Below are positions 35,238-45,872 of a stretch of DNA of 64,000 nucleotides, piece by piece. The notes below the pieces were generated by a model that searched no databases, had not been told where the DNA came from, and was given only the letters and a program-made list of their open reading frames with translations. The first letter of the stretch is position 1. Every line of letters begins with the position of its first letter. The DNA is from Triparma columacea (Eukaryota > Sar > Bolidophyceae > Parmales > Triparmaceae), in NCBI GenBank assembly GCA_030267965.1, contig BRYA01001016.1:44964-108963 (forward strand), read 5' to 3'. The position numbers and the translations under genes were made by a program.

Positions 35238-37682
35238 ATGCCCTCCCCGTTTAAGAAACCCTCATCTTCGCCTTCTCGTCCTACCAAGGCGGAGATTCTT
35301 GCAGCAGTTAGGCACAACTTGGACAAGTTCGACCAAAGGGCGCAGGAAGAGAAGAGAAAGGAAGAAGCTGACCACAGGTGAGTCCCCTCGTTTCGTCGAT
35401 TTCCCTCTCATTCCCTCTTTTACTTCTCACCCTCTCCCTGCGCCCCCAGGTTCGCCCGATCGATGCTCCTTTTGTCGCGTCAAGACACAGAGGAGGTTTC
35501 TGCGAGTGCCAAGCTGAACAAGCGTCGCGGCGGCATCATTCACAAGCCTGATGCGCCCGTTGTGACGTCAGAGATGCTCGAAATACTTAGTCAGGCTAGC
35601 CAGGGTACGGCGGCTAGCGGGAGTAGCGGTGCAGGCAACACCCAAGTGACGGCTGGGGTGTCGAGGCAGGAGTCTGAGGAACAAGAGGAGGAGCGAAACC
35701 GCATATTTACGGAAATTCAGGACTTAAAGAAAACCATGAAGAGGCATGACGAGCCTCACGAAGTGGCTCTGACCATAGCGCGCCTTTATGTGACCCTTTC
35801 TTTGCAGAAGCTTTCCATACCTTTCTTCAAGATGGCGTCCAAAATTGTCCCGTACCATCCCCCGAGGGTCCATCCACAGGACCAAGAGATCGAAAATAGG
35901 AAGTTGGAGCGTATGGGAAAAGATCACAGGGCCAAGTACTTGGAAGAGAAGGAGGCCGAGGCCAAGCTTCTCAAGGAGGAGCACGCCGAAAGACAGAGGG
36001 TAAGGGTGCTCAACGCGCACTACGAAATTTTCCTTGCCCACTTAAGCATACATGATGCGGAAAGTGCCACTGATCACATGCGGGCTTGGCTTCGCATGTC
36101 GAGAACGGAGGGGGAGTTGACCGAGATGCGATTAGATTTGGACAGAATAATTTCTCAGTATCACGACCTCAATGACTTGGGTAACGGCCACTGGAAGGAT
36201 AAAGGTTACAGCAATGTTAGAATGAGGATGGAGGGGACTCTTGGAAGCCTCAGAGACTTGCATCTTGAGACCCTCGAGGCCCTCTTGCTTCTCGAGCCTA
36301 GGAACCCTTCCCACCTTATGAAGCTATCCAGGCTCCATGCGTTTGTAAGAAACTACGAGCGGTCTCAGCATCTCTACGAGATATATATCGATGTTACGGA
36401 AGGAGCACAGATAGCAGACATGAAGTCTTACAAGCACCACAACTTTTACTATGACAAGCTTACCAGGTCGCCTCGTTTCCGGAACGAGTTTGGCAGGTCT
36501 ACCGACGATTGGGGTTACTCGCAAGGAATTCTCGGTGCTGCTCCGTCACGCATTGCAAGCTATGACATTGACAGCGCAATCGACAGACTCGTGGACTCGA
36601 CTCGACGTGACTTCGTTGAATTTAGAATGGGAGACATGGCCAAGCGAACCAACGCCGCCGAGCCATCCCAGGTCTCGGGCGGAAAGCACATCGGCTCGAC
36701 AACTATCATTTACACTGTGCCCCCGGGGGGCTGGCAGGACGATGAGACCCCAATGAGAACCTCCAAGGGTGGCATGCGTGCAGCCCAGAGCTCAGGCAAG
36801 GAGGTCGTTGCGGATGACGTGAGAAGGGTGAGGCACAGCTTGTCGCAAGGCTACAAGGCACCAGAACACAGCGTCACGAGGGTCAAAAATATTGGCGATC
36901 TGCGCAAGGCAACCGTGACAGCAGAGAACAGCGACATTTACAAGGCGGCGGGAAAGCTGGAAGCTCGGGAGAACGATGGATTGGAGTTTGTTGATGCCAA
37001 GTACAAGCTCCCGACCGAGTCGGGGGGGGGGCTCAAACTTCCTCTTCCAACTTTCTCCAAGGAGGGTGCCCCTCACCAGGTGAAGAACCCAGCGTGGAGC
37101 AAGGGAGGTACCCTACCTCCTCGCCTCCATAATCAGCATGACTTCCGTGAGATGCCCCACCATGGACTTGCGAATCCTGATATCGTTGTGAAGCGGGCAA
37201 CTATGAGCGTCTTTGACGCAGAGAACTCAAGGTTTGACCTGGATCCTGTGATCCGGTACAGGCACAACGGGAGCGATCTCACAGCAAGGGAAGGGCAGAG
37301 GCTGGAAAGGATCCAGGCGAAAGAGGGCCGCTTTGGAGGCATCGTCGAGACACCTATCCGCCGCCGCCTTGTTCAGACTTTTGCCGGTAGGGTTGAGAAA
37401 CCTACCAAGGTAATGGTTGACTCATACTCCAAATTAGATCATAAGTTATCAGGGAAGAAAGTCAAGAAGAAGACGGGCCTCGCTGCGAAGAAGGAGGCTG
37501 TCAAGCTCCAAAAGGACATAAAAAAGAAGAAGGGCGCGGTGCACACCAAGATTACGCACAAGCTCGAGAGAAAATTCACTCAGGGGTTGAACGGCAGGAT
37601 GATTCCCGTCAACACAAAGATGAGGAATATGAACAAGTTGGATTTGTCCAGCTTGAGTGAAGGCACCGGAGTGGAGGAATAA
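35238..37682 (+). CDS. Uncharacterised large basic protein
   Basis: Two exons, join(35238..35377, 35450..37682), give 790 aa; the join restores codon AGG in phase. The first exon is Ser/Pro/Lys-rich. Residues about 95-300 are helical with long charged stretches (ERMGKDHRAKYLEEKEAEAK) and pairs of helices reminiscent of tetratricopeptide-type repeats (LNAHYEIFLAHLSIHDAESA; ALLLLEPRNPSHLMKLSRLH). Residues 360-640 are mixed polar. The C-terminus is strongly basic (SGKKVKKKTGLAAKKEAVKL, KDIKKKKGAVHTKITHKLER). I do not recognise the family. No signal peptide or membrane span is present, so it is cytosolic, nuclear or cytoskeletal. A TATATA at 35222 lies 16 bp upstream of the start. It diverges from the EF-hand gene. 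Confidence 0.82.
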
Positions 37683-37744
37683 GAAAGAAATGTTTGTTGT
37701 AAACTCTAAAGTACATGCAACAGATTCGATTATATTTTTTTGCT

Positions 37745-39283
37745 CTAGTAAAGCTCACCATCTTCGACCATGCCCGCGTGCTTATACCTATTCATCATGC
37801 TCGCGACTCCCTCGAGCCCCCCAGTGTTCACGAACATGACCTGCCTCCCATTCAGGATGTCACTCTTCTTCCAGCACTGCGTCACGGTGTGAACCGCCAC
37901 TGCTCCGTATACGAGATCGAGGTACATTCCTGCCTCCTTTGCTTCCCTCCAAGCGCTGAGGATCCTCTTGTCGACGCTGGCGAAGGGAATGAAGGGGTCC
38001 AAAATCTTCGGGAGCTGCAGATAAGGGAGGGGGGGGGTTAGAGAGATTTGTGTGTCATGCCCTTCCTTCATCCCTTCCCGACCCCCTTCCCACGCCCATC
38101 TCACCTGCTCCTCGCCCGTCTCTCCGCTCCAAGTGGCAGAACTCAGCGCCCTCATCTGCCTCTCCAGGTCCTCCCTTCCCGCAACACAAGCTACAGGGAA
38201 AACCTTGATGTCCTTGTCGCCCGCCTTGCAAAGGTCCAAGATCCTGCGGTGCAAAAAGAGTGACGTAGTCCCTGTGCCTGCGGGGATGACGACTGTGGTC
38301 GGCACACCCTCCTGAACAGAGTTATAAATGTCATCGGCCAAGTCGTAGCAACCCTGCAAAGAGCGAAGTGTGTAAGTGAAGCGAACCGAGGAGAGGTTTG
38401 CGTTGGTTGCTCGTCGTCGCTGTGCTGCGTTGCTGCCTTCATTCTCCGACTCTCACCTCCTGAGCTTCCTTCATTGCACCACCCTGAGGAACCCAAAGCG
38501 ACCTTCCGGCCTCCTCAGGGGGGTCCAGTATTGGCTGGAGCATGGGTGTGGTTGGAAATTTTTCTGAATATTCATCGTTCTTCAAATACCGGAGCTCTAT
38601 CCCCAAGGACAAGGCCCGGTGGTAGTTCCCAGAGGGGTTCGTTGTAAGCCAGCGCCCGGGTTTCTTGCAGTAGTACACCACCGACGTCTTTGTTGCCATT
38701 CCCAGGGCCGCGAGGGCGACCATAGCGTTGCTCTGAACTCCACCGTGGGAAACAATCGTGTCAACCTTGTCTGGAAGGTGCTTCAGAAGGTATTTGAATT
38801 TTCTGGGGGAAGGGGGAGAGGTTGAGGCGAAGAAGGGGGCGGTGAGGGGGCGATGAGGGGGCGGTGAGGGGGCGGTGAGGGGGCGATAAGGGTGCAGCTC
38901 GTCCTCCAGTACCAGCGCCGAAAGACTTGCCGACCAAACGACATCCAATCAACCCACCTTGACTTGTTGCCTGTCAAGTATGGCCCAGGAAGGGTATGAA
39001 GGTCGTCCCGGAACTGGTAAACCAACTTATTAGCAAGCATGTGCTTCGTCGTCGCGGGGCAGTTCGGCGTAAACTGTAGCGTCTTCGGAAGGCGAGTGTC
39101 AACTTCAGTTTCAATGTCATCGTCGGAAACTTGAAGGGGAGGCGGCAAATCAACCCAGTATGAAGAAGAGAAAAGTCTATGTGAAGTCTGCTGCCGGTTT
39201 TGTCTGATTTGTATCCTTGGGTGCAAATAAGAAGATATTCGTGGGGTCAACAGCATCATTAAAGTGAAAAGGAAAAGAAGCAT
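37745..39283 (-). CDS. PLP enzyme, ACC deaminase/D-cysteine desulfhydrase family
   Basis: Four exons, complement(37745..38014, 38105..38353, 38457..38802, 38958..39283), give 396 aa. The fold-type II PLP enzyme family opens the cyclopropane ring of 1-aminocyclopropane-1-carboxylate or cleaves D-cysteine. The PLP lysine sits in GNKSRKFKYLLKH (about 110), followed by the substrate/phosphate region TIVSHGGVQSNAMVALAALG. PTTVVIPAGTGTTSLFL binds the cofactor phosphate. LVYGAVAVHTV and MFVNTGGLEGVASM are the C-terminal active-site loops; bacterial enzymes usually have His-Thr-Gly-Gly where this has Asn-Thr-Gly-Gly, so substrate should not be assumed. The N-terminus (MLLFLFTLMMLLTPRISSY) is hydrophobic, so the protein is probably targeted to the secretory route, plastid or mitochondrion. 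Confidence 0.86.
38834..38888. repeat. 11-bp minisatellite in an intron
   Basis: Five tandem 11-bp units of agggggcggtg (with cgatg and cgata variants) lie inside the first intron of the PLP-enzyme gene. The plus strand is G-rich; the transcript strand is therefore C-rich. Confidence 0.85.
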
Positions 39284-39555
39284 TCGAGGGATGGTGGAGG
39301 AAAGAAGGTTGGGAGGGTGGTGGCGTTGTAATGAGGGGTGTCTTGTCCTGTATTGCAGCAGTGGCGAAAGAATGTTTGTGGTCTTCGCTCCTAATATATG
39401 TTGCTGAGGAAAGAGTTTTTGGTGCTGTCTGTGGAGGACCTTGTGCTAAATGTTTTGCGCGTTTCGTCGGAGCGTCGCTCGTCATCGTCGGTCTACGTAG
39501 AAAGAATCTTAAGCGGTATTTTCAATCTATTTAGTCGAAATTATATATCAGTACG

Positions 39556-42243
39556 TCAGAAGTCTGGAACTTCCAAGGTGACAGGTTTGGGTGCAGCGAG
39601 GGCATGCGTTTTGGACACTGGTGGGGCGGTAACTTTCTTTTTCTTCGGTTCGACGACTCTCCTTGTCCTTCTGCCTGCGCCTGCACCTGCACCTCCATCT
39701 CCGTGCCCTCCCCCATTGCCCCCTCCTCCTCCTCCTCCCCCCCCTCTCACTCCTCCTCCTCTTCCACCACCACCTCTCTTGTTCTTGTCGCTAATGTTGC
39801 TCGTTGGGGTGCCAACAGGGGCGCTATCCAGGACGAAGGACTCGTTGGTCCCATACACTCCCCCAAATACTTCCGGACTGCTGCCGCTCTTCCCGCTCGG
39901 GGTGTCGCTCCCCTTCTTCTTCCCTCCCCCCCTCCTATTTGTGTCGTCTTCGTTGATCCACCTGTAGCCCCCCGGCAGGTCTCCAAGTTTCAGAGTGGTA
40001 TTTCCCATCTCGGTCTCCATTCGCTTCTTGACCATGGCCTGAATTTCGTCGTTCCTCTTGGTTATCGCCAGCGCCAACGCCTTAGTAACCACTTCCTTGA
40101 ACTCCTCCATGCCTTCTTCGTCGGTCAACATCAAAAACGTCGGCCATAGAATCTTGTTGTTAGTGTACTCGACGTGGTCCCGAATGTCGAGCTCTCCGGA
40201 GACTATCTTCGCTGCGTTCATCATGTTCAATTGGGTTGCTTTCACCTTGCCACCTCTGGTCAAGTTCCACCCGTACTCGCCGTGGTCGGAGCGGCGGTTC
40301 GTCAGCCACTGTTTGATAACTTTTGTCTTCTCGGCCTCTGGGACCATCGACTTTTGTGACACCTCACTCATGGCCCTCCCGATGGCGCTCTGCTTCCTCC
40401 CCTTCCCCATCTTTTTGTGGTACTCTGCCCTCAGCCTCTTCTCTTCTAAGATCAACGCCGGGAGCGTCGCCCCGACAGTATTGACCCCCTTCTGTATGGT
40501 TTTTTTCAGCGCCACGCAATTAGTCGTTACCGTGTTGATCTTTTGCGCCAGCTCTGGAAACCTCGACAGGCTGATGTGACCCTTCCACTTGTCTGCGTAG
40601 GACCCATGCAGGTGGGCATTGATTTCCTTCTCTATCGATAACTTGATTTGAGGCTCAATGTTGTTCCACAGCATGGAAAGGACCAGGACTCTCGCCTTGG
40701 TGCACTGGTGATAGGACCTTATCCTCCTCTGAAGCTTTATGCAATTGTAACGGAACTTCACCATAACAAAAGCGAAACGCTGGCGTGAGAAATCGCTGTA
40801 AAATTTCAGCACCGTGCGCTTCGCTAGCCGCAGGCGCACCCGAGATAGGCGGGCGAGGAGGCGGAAGGAGAACTTCACCAGGGTGACTTGGATCCTCCTC
40901 TTCTTCTCCATCTGTATGGGAGCGAAGTAAATACGCCAGGCCTTTTGGATTTTCTGCACCGCGTCGTTCCGCCTTTTCCTGTTATTCTTGGCACCTAGCA
41001 GACTTTTGAATTCCTCGCCCAGAATCCTAAAGTACTTGCTCGCCACCAGGTTCCAAATCCAGTCAGCTTGCACCCGCCTCCGCATCTTGTCGTCTTCCAT
41101 CTTCTGCCTTCTGGCGGCCTTCTCCTCGATCAAGGTTTTTGTTCTGTCAGTTTCTATCAAATCTCTCATTGCCTTCTTTTGCCTCGGCTTCAAGCTGTAG
41201 TCCACGTCCTGGCCCATAATCACCCCTCTCCTCTTCTTCTGAATGTCACTGAGCTCAAAGTGCTCGTCTGCCTCGATGTGTTCGTGTTTTTCGTAAATTA
41301 GCATAGCCTTGCCATCCCCGATGGTGCTGTGCCTCCCAGTCATTATTACGTTATTCTTCGTTTTTGTCGTGTGGCGCTCAATGTCCTCCTCAACGCCGTC
41401 GCCAAGCATGTCCACTAGTTCGCGATCGCGCTTCATAATTTGGCGGATCCCAAAGCCAGTGTTGGTTGGCCGGAGGACCCCTGAACCTTCAATGTTCAGG
41501 GTAGAGAGACTTCCAGTTTTTATCAGGGCGCTCATGGACATTGGCTCCTTCTCCCTAAGAGAAAGCATGGCCTCCGTAGTTGCGGATGTCACCAGAGCCG
41601 AATGCGGCCGGTATGTGTTCACCAGTGAGCCTTCCTTATCGCCGCTATCGTCGTCGTCTGACACGGCAGGCTCATCGTCATCATCTCCATCTTCTTCAGC
41701 CTTTTTAATCTCGGATGTATCTGCCATGGACGAACCGTCCATCGAAAACAGCGGAGCGTTGAAGGTCTGCCTCCTGAGCGATGAAGAACTATTATTTTCT
41801 GACCTCCTACTGCTTAAACTCTTGGGGCTGAAGTTTCCCCTGGTGAAATTCCTGCTCTTCGGCGACGCAAACGGACTGTCCGCACCACCCCGCGACGATG
41901 GGGTCGGGAACTCACCACCATACGACCCGCCTCCTTCTCCTCCAAACCCAACCCCTTGCATCCGTCTGCTGCTTGGTGTTATTTCACCACCATGGTGAGT
42001 GCTCCTCCTCCTTTTCATGGCCATCAGATCTCCAGCTGTCTTCGGACGCCCCACCTCTCCTCCCATACCTCCCCCCTTTTGTCCAAAGTAAAATTCTTCC
42101 ACATTATCAGCAAAGGCGATGGAGACAGAAGCGCAGTTCTTCATATCAAGGTAGGACTTTCGCAGATCAATCTTGCTCTCGTAGATTTTCGCTCTATCTA
42201 TGACCCTCGCCCAGTAGTCTTGCTTCGACCGTCGATCCATCAT
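39556..42243 (-). CDS. IQ-motif protein with RGG-like glycine-rich tail
   Basis: This is a single-exon gene of 895 aa if translation begins at MMDRRSKQDYWARVIDRAK; the reading frame stays open further upstream but there overlaps the opposite gene. Residues 55-260 are low-complexity and Ser/Gly/Asp-rich, with an acidic run (EEDGDDDDEPAVSDDDD). Residues about 395-520 hold basic helices with at least two IQ-like motifs (AVQKIQKAWRIYFAP about 428; CIKLQRRIRSYHQCTKAR about 501), expected to bind calmodulin. A long helical part follows to about 790. The C-terminus is glycine-rich with RGG units (KRGGGGRGGGVRGGGG) and then a basic KKKK patch. The protein is not recognised; it is probably a Ca2+/calmodulin-dependent structural protein. 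It shares a 39-bp gap with the STAND gene. Confidence 0.82.
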   Translation of the reverse strand: MMDRRSKQDYWARVIDRAKIYESKIDLRKSYLDMKNCASVSIAFADNVEEFYFGQKGGGMGGEVGRPKTAGDLMAMKRRRSTHHGGEITPSSRRMQGVGFGGEGGGSYGGEFPTPSSRGGADSPFASPKSRNFTRGNFSPKSLSSRRSENNSSSSLRRQTFNAPLFSMDGSSMADTSEIKKAEEDGDDDDEPAVSDDDDSGDKEGSLVNTYRPHSALVTSATTEAMLSLREKEPMSMSALIKTGSLSTLNIEGSGVLRPTNTGFGIRQIMKRDRELVDMLGDGVEEDIERHTTKTKNNVIMTGRHSTIGDGKAMLIYEKHEHIEADEHFELSDIQKKRRGVIMGQDVDYSLKPRQKKAMRDLIETDRTKTLIEEKAARRQKMEDDKMRRRVQADWIWNLVASKYFRILGEEFKSLLGAKNNRKRRNDAVQKIQKAWRIYFAPIQMEKKRRIQVTLVKFSFRLLARLSRVRLRLAKRTVLKFYSDFSRQRFAFVMVKFRYNCIKLQRRIRSYHQCTKARVLVLSMLWNNIEPQIKLSIEKEINAHLHGSYADKWKGHISLSRFPELAQKINTVTTNCVALKKTIQKGVNTVGATLPALILEEKRLRAEYHKKMGKGRKQSAIGRAMSEVSQKSMVPEAEKTKVIKQWLTNRRSDHGEYGWNLTRGGKVKATQLNMMNAAKIVSGELDIRDHVEYTNNKILWPTFLMLTDEEGMEEFKEVVTKALALAITKRNDEIQAMVKKRMETEMGNTTLKLGDLPGGYRWINEDDTNRRGGGKKKGSDTPSGKSGSSPEVFGGVYGTNESFVLDSAPVGTPTSNISDKNKRGGGGRGGGVRGGGGGGGGGNGGGHGDGGAGAGAGRRTRRVVEPKKKKVTAPPVSKTHALAAPKPVTLEVPDF

Positions 42244-42282
42244 TGTCAACCAAGAATAGTTTACTTTAACAGAAAAACTGAC
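42244..42282. promoter_or_regulatory. 39-bp divergent gap between start codons
   Basis: This 39-bp sequence lies between the chosen ATGs of the IQ-motif gene (-) and the STAND NTPase gene (+). It contains tttactttaacag, which could also act as a polypyrimidine/acceptor for a leader intron of the plus gene. Promoter elements must overlap one or both coding regions. Confidence 0.45.
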
Positions 42283-45200
42283 ATGCTCAGGGCATTGGGC
42301 CTGGGCGGTAAAAAAAGGATAGAACCCGTCGTGTCCGATATTTCTTTGCAGTCTTACATCGATGACAAATTTAAGGATCAAAATAACGAGATTTACCAGC
42401 TCAAAGAAAAAATCCAATCTCTAACCGAGAGTGTAAAGGGAGAAGGAGGGGTGATCTCGGAGATTTCCAATGTTCGCAACTTGATCGAGGGAAAATTATT
42501 ATCTGGATATGGCCCGGGGGATGACGTGGTCAGGAAGATTTCTGTTGAAAGTCAAGCACCAAAGGTGCCAAGACTAACAAGCGCTGCCTTGAAGAAACTG
42601 GAGGAGTCAGAAGTCGTCGGCAGCAATATCGTCGAAGGCAAAGATTCTAGAAACAGACTGACGAGCTATGAGCGGGAGGAGCTATTCTTTGACGCTACAG
42701 ATGCCCTGCCGTCAGCAAGGGGCGAAAATGAGAGTGAGCAGCTTCAGCACATTGCGGATGAACTGTGTTACTCGTTCGACGCGTCAAAGGCAGTATTCGT
42801 ATGCGAGGTGTTGAATGACGTTGCCGGCGAGGTCCCCATTGTGGGGAGCATCGTCGGCATCTTGACGACGATATTTGAGAAGATTGAGGAGGCCCAAACA
42901 AATAAGGGCGCTTGCGAAGCGCTGGGGAGCAGAATTTTCGATCTATGTACGTAGCTGAAGGGGGGGGGTGACGACGACTCACTGCACACAATATAGCTAT
43001 CTTCGCCCTTTGCTTCGTTCCTCCTCCTCCTCCTCCTCAATGAACACTAGAACTAAACTTCCTTTGCTCATCGCTTCGCTCCACCCAAGCAATTGCCCTG
43101 AAAGATTTGTTGCGACAGGAAAAGCACATGCCGGGAATGATGGCGGTGTTGCGTAAACTGAAGAATAAGCTGAACGAGGCCTCCGAATTTATTGGGACTT
43201 TCAGTAACCGGGGTTGGCTCAAGGCGCTTCTCAAGGGAAGCTCTGACGCTGAAGCTTTTAAGGGCATTGAAGAAGACCTCAGTAACGTCATCGGCGACGT
43301 GCAGTTTCAGGTGATGGCTAAAATGGCTGGACTCCAAGGGAAGATGTACGACAATACCAACGACATCAATGAAAACGTAAAAAGGCTTATCCAAAAGGTT
43401 GGGGTTTATGATAACACGGCGGCTGCCAATCAAACCGCCAAAGCCCTTATTGAGAACGTTGGGGGGGTCCAAGGGTTGGGCAAGGACGTCGTGGCGGCAA
43501 AGAGGCTGGCAGATGAGCTAGGGGTTACTTTAGAGGAAATTCAGGGCGAAGCGTGCGCAGAGGCTGCAGAGAGAAATAACATCGAGCGTAAGAAAGTTAG
43601 CCCAAAAGCAAACGTTAGAATTTCCCCGTCTCTGGTGAAGCACCGAGGATTCAGGGAGTTCTGGGAGGCCAAGCTGTCCAACAGAAAGATGGTCAACCTT
43701 GACGACCTCAAGGTTGCGATGACAGACTACATGACAGATTTAGAACTGGATGCAGCCCTAATCAAAGGGCTAACGGGGGAGGAAAATTGGGCCAAAATCT
43801 CGCGAATATTGGACGAGGACGGGAATAGCATTGTCAGCCTTGCTGAGGTGCGACGCACCTTCAACACCATTTGCGCCAAGGACTACAAAAATGACAACTT
43901 CGTCTCGGGGCTAAGATCCATCATTGACTATTCCAACAGGAAAAAGAGCGCTCATTTCAACCACCTTAAGCCGATCCTTGTCACGCCGGGGAAAGGGGAA
44001 AAGAAGAAGTTTGAATTGGTTGGGCGCTCCGCTGAGGCCACTATCCTCGTCAAGGCCCTGCTCTCTTCCGAGCAGAATGATAACTTTCACGCAATAGAAA
44101 TTTGCGGAGCGGATGGAGTCGGCAAGACTTTCTTTTGCAACTCTGTTTGCCGCCTTGCCGCCGTCCAGCAACATTTTGTCGGGGGACTATATTACGTTTC
44201 CTTGGATGCGACTGGGAGCGAGGTGCAACGCTCGGCCCAGACTGCGCAAGAAGTGGCTGTGAGTGTGATCAGTGCAATGAACTTTGATTTCACGGACGTC
44301 GAGATAAAGAAGGATCCTATGAAATTCCTTGACAAGGAACTAGCAAAGAGGGGAAAGGCGAGGTCGTTGCTTGTGATGGACGGGATCGATGGAGATGGCA
44401 CCGAGGCCGCTTTTGACGCGATTGCGCACCTGGCAGGCACCCCATTTGTGTCGGCCGTCCTTCTCACCAATGAGCCCCTCAATCATCCGACCATCTTCTC
44501 CTCTACGAGGATAATGTTGGACCCTCTGTCGTATCGCGACGCAGTAAAGCTCGTGCAAATGCTCAACCCAAACTTATCGCGCAAGTCAAGGAAAAAGGTT
44601 GCAATCCTGGCCGGCGGGAACCCTGCAAGTATCTTCACCCTTTCACAGCTGAGCGCAACCCTCCTTGAAGAGCTTCACAGGGCGCAGAAGAGGAGGGAGT
44701 CAACCCTAACCCAGTCAACAACCCCTCATTCATCGGAGGGATACAAGACTAGCTATATTGACCCAGGAAGCTCCTTCACCATGGATAACTCTTCCTCTGC
44801 TGCCTCTCCCTCCAAGAAATCAAACACTGACAACAGTGAAAATAACCCCGACAAAGACGACGCAACACTTGATGGGACTGCCGATAGCTCAAACTTAGGC
44901 TTGCTATACGGAGGACAAGACGATGAGTCAACGGATGAGAAGTGGAGGAAGATGTCTTTGGCAGCCGTCAAGTTAGGTTTTGAGTGGCCAACACCTGAAG
45001 AGGTCAAGAGAGCCTCGTCGGACCCTACTGGTAAAGCCACAAGTATTCGCAATGACGTTGCTCCCCTACCTTCGATGCCTCGTCTAAGGAAATCTCGACT
45101 TGCCCTCGTCGAGATGGGATCTCCGCGTGCTACTCAGGAGCAGGACTTCACGAGACTTATTCTGTCAACGCTCGGCTTCGATGAGATGTACGTGTTGAAC

Positions 45201-45746
45201 TTGTTGAGTCTCGTCCCTAGCAGCTGGGACATGGAGTACTTCAAGTACTGCTTCTCTGTCGCTGCCACAAAAAGCGCGCACGAGGATGGAGACAAGGCAA
45301 TTGCAACGAGAGACACGGCGGAGGAGATGTTGGATGCATTCAGGCGCAAAGGTTTCGTGGATATCGCTCTTGCCGACTATGATAGGTTGCAAGTTTGTCG
45401 ACGTTGGAAGAAAGCGCTCTTGAGGAGTCTGCTCGTGAACGAGAATGTGCTGATTGAGTGCAAAGTGGTCATGAGAAAGTTCTACACTAACCTCCTGGTT
45501 GAGGGTAGCAGAGCTTGGACGGGAGGCGGGGAGGGAAGCTGGTTGAAGGACGAGGGCCTGCTCAAGGTTGGCGATGATGCACACAATATTGTGTCAGTTT
45601 TGAGAGAGATCTCGTTGGGTACGGGAGAGGGGCTCTACGAGGACGGTGTCAAGGTATTTTCTGAGGCAAAGGGGCTGCTGAAAGAAGTCTTAGATGCTGC
45701 AGTATTTGAAGAACTGGTAACGACAGTGGAAGGGTTGAAATTGTGA
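42283..45746 (+). CDS. STAND/NB-ARC-like NTPase with an EF-hand
   Basis: Two exons, join(42283..42946, 43090..45746), give 1106 aa. Residues 1-60 are coiled coil (DQNNEIYQLKEKIQSLTESV). Residues 150-440 are mostly helical. An EF-hand-like loop lies at about 460 (RILDEDGNSIVSLAEVRR). The NTPase core starts near 530: Walker A GADGVGKTFFCNSV (about 558-571), a central GLYYVSLDATG strand, Walker B SLLVMDGIDGDG (about 645), a sensor-like AVLLTNEPLN and LAGGNPASIFTLSQ, which corresponds to the GLPL box of NB-ARC proteins. After a disordered Ser-rich linker (840-890) comes a helical C-terminus without leucine-rich, WD40 or clear TPR repeats. STAND proteins are signal-triggered oligomerising switches; the trigger here is unknown, with Ca2+ a candidate. 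The donor is GTACGT. Confidence 0.85.
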
Positions 45747-45872
45747 TGTGGTGAATGCAATTCGGTGCGATGCAATTCGGTGGATGTGATATGTGATGCG
45801 ATAATTTAATGTTGTAGAGTGTTACATGGGTTTCAATATATGATACATTGTGTCATTTGTACTTTGTACTTT

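Noticed and set aside
39177..39485. 102-codon minus-strand frame at the 5' end of the PLP-enzyme gene
   Set aside because: It is in a different frame from the exon that continues into the PLP site and has no splice site joining them in phase that I could find; the ATG at 39283 in the productive frame is simpler.
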